This document shows positions 1 to 12,220 of a stretch of DNA of 64,000 bases, piece by piece (the first letter of the stretch is position 1; each line of letters begins with the position of its first letter). The stretch is from Straminergon stramineum (taxonomy: Eukaryota; Streptophyta; Bryopsida; Hypnales; Calliergonaceae). A program made the translations under genes and the position numbers. A model generated the notes under the pieces. It searched no databases and was not told where the DNA came from. It worked only from the letters and a program-made list of their open reading frames with translations. The stretch is taken from contig OY987271.1 in the NCBI GenBank assembly GCA_963920665.1, forward strand, positions 9,365,350 through 9,429,349, in the 5' to 3' direction.

Positions 1-89
1 TCAAGCAAAGGTTAAGTCTTGTTGTATTTTTCCCGTTTTGTTTTTGTATTTGCCCCCTTGGACCTCCTATATAGCTAGATCCCCCCTCT

Positions 90-430
90 TTCCTATGATT
101 ATTGATCCTTCCCTACCCCAACAATTACTAATCCTTCCTTAGCCCTTGTAGTTATTAAACCTTCCCTTCTCCAGCAGTTGTTGATCCCTCCCCACCCTAT
201 AATTATTGAATCCTCCTAGCCCAAATAGCTGTTGATCCCTCCCCAACCCAACAATTACTGAACCCCTCTTTTTCCTCGACAAATATTGAACTTCTCTCCC
301 TATGTGATTATTGAACCCCTCCCTGCCTTGCAATTATGGAACCCTCCCAATCCGGTAGTTACTAAACCCCTCCCTCCTCAGCAATTACTAAACCCCTCCT
401 TGGCCTTTCCAATGCCCAGCCTCTTTTTGG
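90..430. repeat. Minisatellite, ~26-bp unit, about 12 copies
   Basis: Degenerate units of the form CAATTATTGAACCCCTCCC plus a variable spacer start near 98, 122, 148, 175, 201, 226, 251, 280, 305, 332, 355 and 381. The related inverted copy near 13200-13390 carries the reverse form (GGGTTTATAGTAATTGGG), so the array belongs to the repeat family rather than to this site. The 64-codon open frame on the minus strand here is a by-product of the array. Confidence 0.8.
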
Positions 431-689
431 AGCCCGATACCCAACCCTAGGGGGCTGATTTGAGAATATTGGATATTTTTCTTTCTATAGTTGATTTCGT
501 GCTAAGACTCTAAGGAGTAAGAGAGGGAACTATATCTAAAGGTTAATGGTTTGTGTGGCTATGTGCGAGTGATCAAAGGGGTTTATTCTTCTTTTAACCA
601 ATCACCTCTAATGCTTATCTTGACTTCTACTTCTTATTTTTTGGGGACTAAACTTTGTTTATTTGCAAACATGTTTTGGAAACTAAACT

Positions 690-850
690 TTGTGCGTGAA
701 AACCACAGGGGTTTAAGGCTTATCCATGAAGCACTTTTTAACATACAACTAAGGCCCTTGACCTTTGAGGGTTTTAAAGCTTCGTTGTGGTTTCTACTTT
801 TAACACACAACTAAGATCCTTTGCCCCTTGGGGGGCTCAAAGCTTTGCCA
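690..850 (-). repeat. Tandem ~60-bp units inside the left repeat copy
   Basis: About three units contain, in reverse orientation, AAGCTTT-AACCCC...AAAGTCTTAG...GTGTTAAAA. They match the four-unit array at 12610-12870 of the inverted partner, and copy number and sequence have drifted between the two. Confidence 0.65.
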
Positions 851-1347
851 TGAAAATAGACCCACCAACCTTCACATGCTCTTGGCTCACTTCTATGGAC
901 TACCACATTAGTATTGAGAGACAAAGAACACTTAAAAGCCAAGGGTTAGTGATACAAGATTAGCACAATGACAAACTTGATCTAAAGGCCCCCAAAGTGG
1001 CATAGCCAAATGATATGGGGGGTTGCTCTAGGGTTGGTACATGGACAAGACACAAGGGGGGACCAAGGAACCCTTCAAAAGATATACGAAAACCACAATT
1101 TCTCAACAACTAGATAGAAATAAATTCTTAAGCCTCTAAGGACTTGAGATGGTCAATATGAAGAACTCAAGATGCAAGGGACCCACAAAGACCTAAACAA
1201 GCTTGAAAGAGAACAAAAACGAGCCAAAAGTACACTAATAAACACCATTCAAAGTCTTGACTTGAAATGCCCAAATTCCAACATAAAGTTGACCCAATGG
1301 ATCTAAATACAATAAATGGGGGTGAGTTGAGAGGAGAAGAGGTGCCC

Positions 1348-1361
1348 TTTTATACTCTTTT
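1348..1361 (-). promoter_or_regulatory. TATA-box-like site in the left repeat copy
   Basis: On the minus strand the sequence reads AAAAGAGTATAAAA. The partner copy has GAGTATAAAAAAG at the equivalent place (12211). Conservation of this motif between diverged copies supports a promoter of the repeat element. It may no longer be active. Confidence 0.45.
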
Positions 1362-2639
1362 CTAGGCACCCACCTCCTCCCATTCATTTAAGGTAACCCT
1401 ATCACTTTGGATTTTCATCCTCATCTTTAAGGGTTTTCACTTCCAAAATTGTTCGCAAACTTAATTTCTGGAAATTAACTTCAAATCACAAACGGATTGC
1501 GCCGTTGGCTTCAAAGGGCCATTTATAGACATCAGCAACCCCCACTCCTTTTCCTATCTCCAAAATCTCAACGAAACCTAGCACCAACTTAAGGCTAAAA
1601 CTAGGTAAAAATCCAACTTTTGAAGTTTAACAATTTTGCGCAAAATCACTAGCCTAGGCTCTTAATTATGTGTGGGGGAGTAAAAAAACACCTATCTTTG
1701 ACCTCATTTTGCTTCCGTATACTCCAACTCCGCAAATTAACTTTGTTGTAATCTTTAAATTATACCGGTTGTTAGAGAATCTTGCAAGACCGGGTACTTC
1801 TGACTATTGGAATTTCTTGAAACTTGTTGGGGCGGCTCATCAATATAAAAGATGTTATTCTAATTTTTAGTGAGATTTTACCGCCACCTCGATAATTTCT
1901 AGGAATTTCCCATTGTAGGTTTGGATAATAGACCATCTGGAAAGGCATTTTCTGACTATCAGAAAATTCCAAATTTTTTTGAGGAACTTTTTATCGAATC
2001 CTACATCACATGTGTAGGCTTATATACTCTACACATTAGCCTAGGGAAAATAAAATCCACCTGCTTGTTTAATTATAAGTGGCTAGGGAATCTTTCACAT
2101 TGGAGGGAATTTTCGCAAACTGATTTCACCGTTGAGTCCTTGGTATGATTTTAATCCAAAATCACCTTCCTCTTGGCCATAGATTCCTTTACAATCCCGT
2201 CTTGGTATGTTTAACTCATACAAGCCAACAACTAGGGTTCCGCTATTTCATCAATGGAATGGGAAAATTGAAACCTATTGCTAGGAAACTATCGTCGGGA
2301 ATTGACCTAGATATCTCACTAAAGCTTCCTCAGTCAATATTGACTTAGAGATGTCTCTCCCATGTGGAGTTTGAGCTAGTTGTGCCAATAACATATAATC
2401 CACTAGTTTATCATGATTAGTCGGATTCTAACCAATGTATAAGTCATGGTTTGGGGCATTCTAGCTATAATATTCTAATTCTAGACCAAATACTATATTG
2501 ATATGTAACACATCTATTTTGTTTCTACACTCTTTGGGGTTTTTTGTATATAAAACTACACTCAAAATAACAAAATACAAAAAACAAAACAAAACAGTGA
2601 GTCCTTGATGACGAATTTGGGCCTCACACTGACTTAAGT

Positions 2640-3520
2640 GTTGTTGTCAAAACATTCAATTTAGTCTTGTCTTCATTATAATAAATGCAACAACAATTAG
2701 TATTACATCACCCTTCAATGAATACTTACTTTTGATAGTCTTCATGTTAGTAGACAAATACCATTCTATATGAAATTTATTAATGTTTGGTATAATTAGT
2801 AGTTTTCCAACTTTATTTGTAAAAACAATGACTTGTGGACTATTTTTCTGGTCAAACAAACAAAAGACAACTTGACAATGTTGGTATCTTTTGAGGTACT
2901 TGAAGTTTGAAAATTGGCCAAATTTCTTACAATAACTACATTTTAAAGTATTTAAGAATATTTGGTATATAGTTGGGATCTAAATTGGAGTTTATTATAG
3001 TCATTGAAATTCTTTCTAGCATCTAGGTAAGTAGGTTTGAATAATTTTAGTCTCGTCAAGCTTCAAGACAAAAATTAATGGATTCCCTTGAACCTTTAAA
3101 ACACATGATGCTTAATTATGTGTCAATCCGAAATGTAGAAGATTATGTATTGTGTCGCAGCACAGAGCAAGTAAATTCCCTGATATACTCACAAAAATCA
3201 CCCTAGAGCATAACTAAGTGACTCTAAAGATCAAATCCACGAGATTTTGTGAAGTATTTACTTTAATTAAGTGAGTAAGCCTTTCTATCCTCTAAATCTT
3301 CCTTTCCGGTCCTAGATCTAAAACGGAACCCAACAACCACCAGAGCATTTTGGATCAGATTACTTCCTCCCCGATTCCAGAACTAACCGGTTTCCACAAT
3401 AACCCCAATTCTAGAACTTTTCCAATTCCGGTCCTGGTACTCCTCTAGACCAATCTGTTCTAGATTGCCAGTACATATCCTCACTTCTATTCCGGTTTAA
3501 TTTTGCCTCTGTTGGATCAT
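2640..3520. other. AT-rich to mixed sequence, no gene seen
   Basis: No convincing coding region or RNA gene. From about 3290 onward the sequence becomes GC-richer with many CCGG words and probably belongs to the internal part of the minus-strand LTR element next to it. The left limit of that element, somewhere near 3150-3290, could not be fixed. Confidence 0.5.
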
Positions 3521-3534
3521 CAGAGGGGTCGCCA
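3521..3534 (-). promoter_or_regulatory. Candidate retrotransposon primer-binding site
   Basis: On the minus strand TGGCGACCCCTCTG follows the putative LTR end (...CCACTCACA) after an 8-nt spacer. TGGCGAC... is the start of tRNA-complementary primer sites used by some plant LTR elements, which I recall as tRNA-Arg type. Only the beginning of the match is convincing. Confidence 0.4.
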
Positions 3535-4324
3535 CTTGATTTTGTGAGTGGTAGGCCCACCACTCCTTCCGTAGATTATAGTGGCTGAAGGACCACTTAA
3601 TCTACCTCTTCCTCTCCTAAGCTAACTCGGATCCGGTTTGATCCCTCACAACAGCCCAAATAGCAATCTAGTCTGCAAGTCATATAGAAATCCCCCGTAC
3701 GATCCATTCTTACTACAACGACCTTGATGCCAGATCCTACCTGTGCGAAGCTAGGTGGTTACAAGTGTACTTGTTTGTTCCAACATTAACTAGAGTTATT
3801 CCGTTTACCAACTAAGGCGGTGAGATCTCTTAGAAGATCGGACACTCAACTGGATTTCCCATCCAAGAATTCTAGCGCAACTAAGGATACCCTCCCTATT
3901 CGCCTAGCCCAACAGCGGCTATCTCACTCGGAACTCACAACTCTAGATCTGCTGAGGCACTAAAGTCCACTCCCAACACTCCTACAACTTGCTCACACAC
4001 TAAGGATCGGAAACTATCGCACCAAAGGAAGAGATCAAGTCACAAATTTGCCCTACACCTTCCTAACTCCTCATCATGCAAACTTGCCAAGCTTGGGAGA
4101 TACACAAAACAAGAGCGCATACAAAGGTACAAGGAATTTGCAAAAAGAAGACTCTCAGTACCCTTCGCGGGGACTGTCTTAAATACAAGTCAAAAAGTAC
4201 AAGTGGGCGAAAATGCCTGCAAAAGTTCCGCTGCAACTTGGGCCAGACTTTTCGCTTCCTACCTACTCCTAACCGGATTGGAACAGGATCCGGATCCATT
4301 ACTAACCTACCTACTATTTACACA

Positions 4325-5956
4325 CTAAGTGCCCACCCAAGATCCGATGGTGGCACTATCCGCTCCCGGCTCCATTTGCTCAAAAATCTCGTTCAAGTTC
4401 CGATTCCGCTCTCCCTCCTGTGGATTTGGAACCTGTTCGCCTTCTGTAGATCCTGGAGTTGAATCTAAGTCGATAGCGGTTCCAAGCGTATTGGCCTGAG
4501 TCGCCCTAACCTCCAATCTCTTGGACTTGGGGGTCGCATCCTTCCCTTCTCCTACCGTTACGTCCGAGAACGAATCCAAGAGAGAAATATCCAAGAGTCG
4601 AATCTCGTGAGAATAGATTGCTCCCAACAATATTCGGGTACTCTCCTCCATCCGGTCTGTTGCCTTCCACACCTCTTTCATTGCCGCTTCCACCTGCTCG
4701 ACAAAGTCTGTGAGAATCCTCACCATCCGAGAACCGGATGGCTTCTTCTCTTCGTGCACCTTCTCATCAAACAACTTCGCCTTGGCGGTAGCCATTTTGG
4801 TTTCCCCGAATGTGGCCTTCACCCGCTCCACCATCTTCTGAGACTCTTCCGCCATGGATCGAGCGGCTGCAAAGTTGTCCTTGAGGACAAGGAGTTCCGC
4901 CTTTGTCCGATCCAATTCCTCCTGCAGTCTCCGGATTTCCGCCTCTTGTTTCCGGGACTCAACCGGATCGGAGATGCAACTGGCTACCTTCTCTGGTAGC
5001 TCTCTATCTGGTGCTACTCCCACCAACTTTCCGATCGAGAGCAGGATCCTCCTCTTCAGATCCCAATCCACTCTTACGTTGCACAAGATCTTGACGAGAG
5101 GGTTGAACGGGTTGTCGGGATCCGATTCCTCCGACACTATCTTCTCAACTTCCGATTTCTCTTTCGGGGCTGAGGTGTCACGAGCGGGTGGCGTCCCCCG
5201 CTTATTGGGAGAGGTCATCTTCTGTTGCTTGATCAGCGGCAAATCCGGTTCCTCCTCTAACTTGATGTTCTCCTCGGGTTCGGAACTAGATTCCATCTCA
5301 TCATCCATTTCCGATTCTCCGTATCTCAGGAGAATTTCTTGAGCCTTCTACATCTTCTCTTCTCCTATACTCAGGAGTTGGTGGGAATGGTAGAGATGGA
5401 TAAGGTAGGGACACACTAGAGTGGCCCTACTCTTTCCCACTGTACCTACGAGCTGGGCGACTAGATCAAAAATGATCCGAGCCTAGTTGACTCTCTGGTC
5501 TCCTCTCAGAGCACTGAAGATAGTGTTGGTGAGGGAGATGGTCAACCTCATTGGCTTTTCCAGATGCAAGACTGGAACTAAGAATTGCAGCAGCCGGCAT
5601 TGTCGCTCGTCCACGCAGTCCTCCACCGTGTATCCATCCTTTGGGTTGACAGCACTCTGGAACTTTCTGTGGACGAACTCGTCTTTTTGGCTCGCCATTC
5701 CTAACCCTCCTGTCTGGAAACTATGAACTGCTCTCCAAACATCCTCCGTCCAGAGATGCGGAACCGCTCTCAGAGTGTTATCAAACTCATTGGACAGCTT
5801 GCCCAAGAGTTCCTTTACTATTGAATCCTCCCTGAAGCCCCATGGTTTGTCTACAAACCCTAGGCAACCCATGGAACTTAAATCCTCCATGAGTTGGGAC
5901 TTGGTTGGTTCAGTAGAGGGAACAACTGGAATTACCTTCCGGAGCTTCACCTCCAT
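4325..5956 (-). pseudogene. TE-associated coiled-coil protein, two in-frame stops
   Basis: One minus-strand frame runs 544 codons from the ATG at 5956 to TAG at 4327-4325. It is broken only by TAG at 5485-5483 (codon 158) and TAG at 5350-5348 (codon 203), with no frameshift. The first ~200 codons contain LVPVLHLEKPMRLTISLTN and, around the first stop, a VN-stop-ARI segment then LVCPYLIHLY. By eye this resembles the putative plant transposon protein domain found in plant LTR elements (PF20167-like). Codons ~220-260 are acidic and Ser/Pro rich. Codons ~330-400 form a heptad-rich coiled coil (RRLQEELDRTKAELLVL), and the C-terminus is low complexity. It is probably a gag-like or accessory ORF. 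The exact family is not established. Confidence 0.6.
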
Positions 5957-6260
5957 TGAGGATGTACTGGCCTATCCGCCTCTATTCCTCCTAAGCTACA
6001 GCATGGACACGGACGCGCGCTCGGAACCCTTTCCGATTCTACCTCACTCTCTCCTAGCCGCACGGCCCGTTCCTCACTTTCTCTCCCCGATCTCAACCAG
6101 AAATCCAAACTATAACTCTAAACACTTCAACTCTCGCAGCAAACACTAACACAAAAGAGTGACACGGAAAGCTAAGTGACAGGCGCAGACTGCAAACTCA
6201 GAGCACAAAGAGCGTTGGGAAACGAAAATGAAAAAGAGTTTGATCTCGGCAACCCAGCCC

Positions 6261-6270
6261 TTATATAGCC
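6261..6270 (-). promoter_or_regulatory. TATA box upstream of the LTR-internal ORF
   Basis: The minus strand reads GGCTATATAAGGGC, about 305 bp upstream of the ATG at 5956. The intervening leader is GC-balanced, consistent with a polymerase II start near 6235. It would drive the ORF and, if this is an LTR, the element transcript. Confidence 0.55.
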
Positions 6271-6529
6271 GTTGGACTCCCTGCCACCTCATCATGACCT
6301 ATTCCGGATCCAGTTCCTATATGGTATCCGGTCCATCACCTATCCAGTCAGACATCCGCTCCTATCCGTTCACTCCCTAGGACCAGATTCATCAAATCAC
6401 CTCACTATCTCATTTTCCTTCCTTATTTTAGCCCTAAATGGTTCCTTAGCTAACTCCGGATACCTATCTTTAGTTTCCAGTTAGTTTTACTAGGTAAACC
6501 AAAAAAAATGACAGTTTCACGTCGTCACA

Positions 6530-8060
6530 TATTGAATTGGACCATAATTATGCATTTATTAATTCGGAGACATGTTCAGGAGTTCAATTAGAAGATTCTT
6601 AAGTCCAAACTATGAAATTGGTTTTACACACCTCTTGAACTTTAACATTATTTGATCTTCTTGTTGAAGTAAGGGCCACTACATCCTAATAAAGTAGCCC
6701 CTCACTTTTTAGGTTTGTAGGGCCATTTGTACTTTATTATGTATCATTTGAATCTTCTTATTGATGTTTATTAGTTCAAAGATTATAATCAAGAATCCTT
6801 TGAACCTCTTCCAAACACAATGTAGCCCTCTTAAATAATGCCAATATTCTTAGCTATTTATATACTACTTTGAGGCCACTCTTTTTTCAACCTTACTCTA
6901 ATAATAATTCACATACTTATGTTCACAAAATCCATCTAAAGTGAACTATGTAAGGGTGTAGTTGATGTCAAACTTAAACAAAAATGATTTAAACATCCTC
7001 CTCGATTGTATTTGTATCTTAGAGGGGCACTTTCTTGTATTTTTTGTATACACTTGCGTTAACTACATATTATCTACAAGGCTATTCTACTAGTGTTTTT
7101 TTATTTTTTGGAGCCCTATAAATCTATAATTATAATTTTTTCAAATTTTGGTTTACTATTATAAGTTTTGGTTATTTATATTTTTGCAAGACGATGTTTT
7201 AGTGAAAAATATGATTTTTATAATAAACTTTTGCTCAAGGTACTTGAATGTACACACCCTATCCTAGCCAAGTAGCATTTTTGCATTTGTAGACATAGAC
7301 TTGCAATTGCAAGCTCTAGAAAAGAACAACTGACCACATACAAGCATTCAAATCTACCATACAATCTCATGCAATTAAAACACAATTATTCATGCATTAA
7401 CAGTCTCTAAAAAAACCTCAAGAAAATCAAAATCAAAAATCACAACTACAACATAAGTCCTCATAAATTTGGATCAAGAATAACCCTTTTGCCCCATTCC
7501 ATTTTTGTTTTCTTTACAACCTCAAATTAAGTTTCATTCAAGGTTTAGCTTATGCTTACAAGGCCTTATTTGTTAAATTGAGATGATATAGTCATTTTGA
7601 GACTCTGAAAAATGAGTGCAAAGCTTCATTGAGGTAATATTTGTTGAACCCAAGGATAAACATCGATGATAGATAGTTTTGAATAAGGGTTGGGCTCAAA
7701 TGACTTAAAACACGTGAATTGAATTGTATCAATTGCAACAACTCATGAGGGGATATGAGAAGTTCATTCATAAAATGTACCAAAGCCCTTGGAAAAGAGA
7801 AATGCAAGTGATTTTAAGTTCCATACGCTTGATTTATTTAGGAGATTGAATACACAAAGAGTATATAACTTTTGTTTACAGTGTCCTTTGAAGTGATTGA
7901 ATTATGAAAGCAAACGATTGCCTAGAATGTAAGTAGAAACAAGGAGCCTTACCAAACATGTGATAGTATTCAACGACTCTAAGTATTTTTTCGTGATTAC
8001 TTTTTATGCTAATAATAGTAAGAGAGACCCCAAAACTACTTTGGCTTCAAAAACTTGAGT
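6530..8060. other. AT-rich intergenic sequence, no gene seen
   Basis: Low-complexity AT-rich sequence with scattered short open frames in several frames. None shows a recognisable domain or a codon pattern worth calling. Confidence 0.5.
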
Positions 8061-8067
8061 TGGTTGC

Positions 8068-8693
8068 CTAGGCATCACTATTGACTGTAAAGTTACTCTT
8101 GGTTGCTTCCATTGCTTTTATCTTTGCCAAGCCTTTAAAGATATCCTCACGACGTGAATGATAGTGGTGTCCACTTCCACCATCCAACGTGCTGCTCAAA
8201 GCTACAAATCCTAACTTTGAGATCCATTGTCTTTCCACTTTGGCCTTCGGGTAGCTTGTGGTACCTTTGAAGTGGAAAGCAATCTTGACCCTTGAGGAGG
8301 CAACCTTGGTAGTGACGCATTGACATTGTCTATGTACAAAAGTCAAGTCCCAACTATTTTGGAGTCCAATGACCACTTATGATCTTTGAAAATTTGTTGT
8401 CGAAAAAAACTATCAGCGGAAGGAGATTGTTTAGCTCCAGTAGACTAGGAAGGACAAGGCTATTTATCCTTGACCTGAGGTCCAAGAACAACAGTCGTCG
8501 GCATGGGCAATGCGCTCCTTGTCTCATGGTCAAATGCAAGCATCAACTTAAATCCAACAATGTCATTAGGAAGCAATTGAATCACGAGCGATGCTAGAAG
8601 GGCATCCTCAAGTCCAGGACGTCTTATTAGTTCATCGACTAGGTCTAGTTTGCTGCTGGTTCCTTCATCTATCCATGGAACAAGGGAGAACAA
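8068..8693 (-). pseudogene. Unidentified coding-like stretch, broken
   Basis: Two neighbouring minus-strand open segments (8693-8460 and 8376-8068) read like protein, for example LDLVDELIRRPGLEDALLAS and LVIQLLPNDIVGFKLMLAF in the first. They do not form one open frame. I do not recognise the family. They lie downstream, in the same orientation, of the NIF-like pseudogene and could be part of the same decayed locus or a separate transposon fragment. Both could also be chance. Confidence 0.25.
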
Positions 8694-8699
8694 GTTCCC

Positions 8700-9237
8700 T
8701 TGGGTTGAGGATGCTCATTTCAAGGGCAAAGGAGAACAAATGGGAGTCTTGATATGTCCACGACTAGAAAGACTGTCCACAACGCCATCTTCCATGTCCC
8801 CCTTCGAATAGTCTATGGCCGTAGATGTGGCGTCCATGGCAGACCGCAACATGTATGGCTTCGAATACAAAATTGTGTCACAACTCCTACCCTTCAATTC
8901 CGATTGGCCAGAGACCGACTTTTCCGATCTGGAGAGGAGGCTCTTCGTCAGCCTTTGCCTTTCCGGTGGTTCAACAAAGTGAACCCCTCCAACCTACTAT
9001 ATGTACAATGTCCACAAGACCACCCACATTACCTTCCATCGAACAAATGCAAGAGCAACTTGAATTGGGAATGGGAGACATGGATAGTAAACTCCAAAAC
9101 ACATGGCAAAGATTTATGAGAAATGCGAATTCAATATATTATTTACAAAAGATTGTAGTGTACAAATCGAGGACTATACAAAATGCCATCTCATATGTAG
9201 AGCGACTCTATGAGATAGGGTACTTCCTACGTTAGCC
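8700..9237. other. No supported gene
   Basis: Overlapping open frames on both strands are of similar length and lack motifs. Nothing is called here. Confidence 0.4.
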
Positions 9238-10017
9238 TCACTCTATGACTACGCCTATTCCAAGAAGTTTGTATCTACAACCCATGACCTTCAAGGACTC
9301 TCTCATCCCGTCTATGAGCTCGTCCAAATTGTAGTCCCTAACTTGCACTAGGTTTAGGCCAATACGGTTGTCCTCAACGTATCTCTGCTTTTGGCTTGAT
9401 TGGTAGTTCAAATCGAGACAACAAAGCCATGGAAGAGGTTCCCCCATGAGGATGTCATCGCTTTGATTATGGTGAGTCCAAGTATTGAGGAATATGGCAT
9501 TTCCATTCTCATTGCACATACTCTTATGCAGAGAGTCGTGAATGAAAAGAGTATTATTCGAGGGAAAGAACAAGCCCCTACTAGGATTGGTGAATAAAGT
9601 CTCAGAGTGAACCTTATCTTTTTGCACTGATTCAGACTTAAGATATTGTAAGGTCTTCTACAACCGTTGAACAGGTGTCTAGCGATGGTTCCATGTTACT
9701 CTTCAACATTGAGGTCCACACTAAGACCTCGTCTACGATTGCAAGTAATTGTTGGAGGAATTCATCCAGATTTACCGAGTAAATACCGCCTTGGGTCTGA
9801 TGATTGTGGGATTTTTGTGGCAGAGAACATTGTCTTCGAGCTTGTACAGTTTGAATTTCTTTGCATAGGTCTTCAATGCGGTATAACAGAGTATGCCGTT
9901 CAAGTCGAAGACAATGTTCAGACACTTCCTCCTCGGTGGAGGAAGTACGGGAAGCACATTCCTAGGCATGATCTCTCTTCTGCCTTTTGATACTACTTGA
10001 TCAAAGTATAACAACAA
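9238..10017 (-). pseudogene. NIF/FCP1-type HAD phosphatase-like pseudogene
   Basis: Three consecutive minus-strand segments together resemble a NIF (NLI-interacting factor, FCP1/SCP-like) HAD domain. The first (from ~10017) has CLNIVFDLNGILC, the position of HAD motif I. The second (to 9638) has LDEFLQQLLAIVDEVLVWTS, matching the RPGLDEFL...VWTS region. The third (9627-9238) has NNTLFIHDSLHKS...NAIFLNTW, matching the NTLLIDDSPYKS...NSIF motif. Frame changes near 9780 and 9640 break the gene. Motif I reads DLNG instead of the catalytic DxDxT/V. As I recall, plants have NIF-like proteins with DLNG that are unlikely to be active phosphatases, so the ancestor may already have been non-catalytic. 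It sits between the two inverted repeat copies. Confidence 0.6.
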
Positions 10018-10542
10018 TGAAATAGAGTTACCTGTTTAAATGCAGAAATGGATGAGCCAGAAAGCGGAGAAATGCAATGAATTCCACTAAGCAACTACAG
10101 TCTCCCATTAGGAAGGGCTTTCATTGGTAGCAAGGCGATGCACATTTTCATCTTTTTTGAGCTGAGCACTAAAAAATCTGAAGTAGGATACATTTAGACT
10201 ACTCGATGTATGAAAATATGCATATTTTCTTTACATAGATTATGTAATACATGTGAAAATTTTATGTTTCTAATAGGGCCACAAAAACTATTCTAATAGA
10301 TCTATACTACACTAGATTACACGAGAAAGAGCCACAGATGGATTTGCAATCCACGCGCAAACAATCAAGGAGTGGCCACACCATCCTCCTACGTAGGATG
10401 GATACATATGATCGAAGACTTGTCCCTACTCATCATACACACAAACATGATTGACTCGAAGTTTCATAGACTTAATAAAAACTATATGGGTTAGAGGGTT
10501 GTATATGAGTGGATCCACCCTGTTGAGGCTCATCTCCTCCCA

Positions 10543-10958
10543 CTAGCGTTGAAGCAGGAGGACCCCTTCAAAATCCTCTGGAACATTATCGTGGATATCG
10601 TCCTTGCTTGCTTTGTAGTCAATCCTTTCTTCCTCTACTGATAAGGGCGATTGCAACTCCAAGACGGCTTTAGACGATGTGCTGCACACCCGTGTCTTTG
10701 TTGCGGCTACCTAAATGACAAGTCTTGATTCCACTTCATCATTATCATTGCCTTGATGAGAATGTTGTGGAACTTGTGAGTCACCTCTCGCTTAGGAGAT
10801 GTCCATGACCTGAAGGACAAGGACTTCAAACGTCGCTTGATTAGGAGAAGAAACCCTTGGTAGTTGGGATGCTAGGGTTGAGATGACTAGATCCTCATGA
10901 GTAAGGAGAATATAGTCTTCTTTATCCTCAAGTTGAGGATAAGGCAGTGTAATCACCT
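10543..10958 (-). pseudogene. Decayed coding stretch upstream of the NIF-like pseudogene
   Basis: One minus-strand frame stays protein-like for about 138 codons (LPYPQLEDKEDYILLTHEDL at the start). Its only interruptions are TAA at 10794-10792 and TAG at 10713-10711, and it ends at TAG 10545-10543. Composition is acidic and Ser/Gln rich, like a disordered N-terminal region. Position and strand suit an upstream exon of the 9238-10017 locus, with ~500 bp between. That link is inference. Confidence 0.35.
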
Positions 10959-12210
10959 CTAAGCCCCTAATTTGTCACCGAAGGCTCACTCTTTTCTTTT
11001 TTTGTATTTTGTTATTTTAAATACAATTTTATATACAAAAAAACCCCAAAGAGAATAGAACCAAAATAGGTGTGTCACATACCAATATTGTATTTGTTCT
11101 GTATTTAGAATATTATAACTAGAATGCCCCAACCACGAGTTGTAAATAGGTAGAATCCAACTAATTGTGGCAATTTAGTTAGTTACAAGTGATGGGCATA
11201 CCAGGCTCAAAATCCCACATAGAAAGGACATCTCTAGGCTAATATTGGTTGAGGGAACCCTAGTGAGGCATATAAGTCATTTCTCGGAGATAGGTTCTAC
11301 TTTCCCCATTTCATTGATGAAATAGCGGAACCCTAAGATGGGCTTGCAAGTGTCAAAAATACCAAGATGGGACCATGGAGGAATGCTAGATCCAAGGAGG
11401 GTGACTTAGGGTAAAAACCATGCCCGGGAACCAACGGTGAAGTTGGTTCGCCAAGATTCCCTTTGATGTGGAAGATCCTTGGTCACCAATAATTAAATGA
11501 GAGGGTGTATTTTTTCCCCCCTAGGCTGATGTATAGGGTACAAATATGAGCCTACACATGTGTTGTGGAATTCTATGGGAGATTCCACAAGAATTTTTGG
11601 AATTTCTAATAGTGAGAAGATGTCTTTCCGAGCGGTCAACTACCCAAACCTATGAAGGGAAATTCCTAGAAATCCTCCAAGTGGCTGTAAATTCCCAATA
11701 AAAATTATTATAGCTTCTTTTATGTTAATAAGCTACCCCGACAAGTTTCAAGACATTCTGATAGTCAGAAGTACCCGAACCTGCCAAATTCCCTAACAAT
11801 TAACGAAATTTAAAGTCCATGGCGGGTTTGACCGGCAAAGTGGGAGTATAAGACAACGGAATGGGGACCAAGATAGGTCTTCTCTCACTCCCCTGTACCT
11901 AGTTAGGAGCCTAGGCTAGTTACTTTTTCTAGAAAAGTCAACCCCCAAAAGTTGAAAATTTTCCCGATTTTGGCATTAAATTGGCACTAGGTTTTGTTGC
12001 AATTTTGAAGATAGAAAAGGGAGAGGGGGGATTGCACAAGATTAAAAATGGACTTCTGAAGCCAATGGTGCAATCCGCTTGCGATTCGGAGTTAATCTCC
12101 AGAAGTTATCTTAGTGAACCATCATAGGATAAAAACCTTGAGGATGAGGATGAAAATCCGAAAAGATAAGGTTAACTTAGATAAAAGAGAGAAGGTGGAT
12201 GCTCAGAAAA

Positions 12211-12220
12211 GAGTATAAAA
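12211..12220 (+). promoter_or_regulatory. TATA-box-like site in the right repeat copy
   Basis: GAGTATAAAAAAG, in the same place within the repeat as the minus-strand TATA at 1348-1361. No open frame follows it. Confidence 0.45.

Larger units (their letters stand above)
1..2630 (-). repeat. Left copy of a large inverted repeat pair (LTR-like, TE-derived)
   Basis: This stretch is the diverged reverse complement of 10955-13400. Matching landmarks in order are the AT-rich end near 2520-2625, a TATA-bearing segment at 1348-1361, a block with AAAGCTT...TTTAACAC tandem units at 690-850, and the GATATTGG-type stretch near 465. The copy runs off the left edge, so its true length is unknown. No protein domain is visible; short open frames inside are not credible. 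A TATA box kept in both copies suggests a retroelement LTR or leader. That class is inference, since no coding part was recognised. Confidence 0.7.
3543..6529 (-). mobile_element. LTR-like sequence (2,987 bp) carrying an internal ORF
   Basis: On the minus strand the segment begins TGTGACGACG (from 6529) and ends CCACTCACA (at 3543), giving TG...CA ends with a short TGTGA/TCACA inverted repeat. A TATA box lies at 6270-6261, a 544-codon frame at 5956-4325, and a primer-site-like motif just beyond the 3' end. Composition is GC-richer than the flanks and rich in GGATCCGG words. Five-base flanks differ (GATTT and TATTG), so it is not a clean solo LTR; it more likely belongs to a truncated longer element. 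The order promoter, ORF, LTR end, primer site implies the ORF lies within the LTR, which is unusual. No second LTR was found. Confidence 0.45.

Noticed and set aside
139..333. Minus-strand frame with repeated GFNN and DQQL words
   Set aside because: Product of translating the 26-bp minisatellite.
4607..5342. Plus-strand frames of 130 and 162 codons
   Set aside because: Antisense shadows of the minus-strand coiled-coil ORF at 4325-5956.
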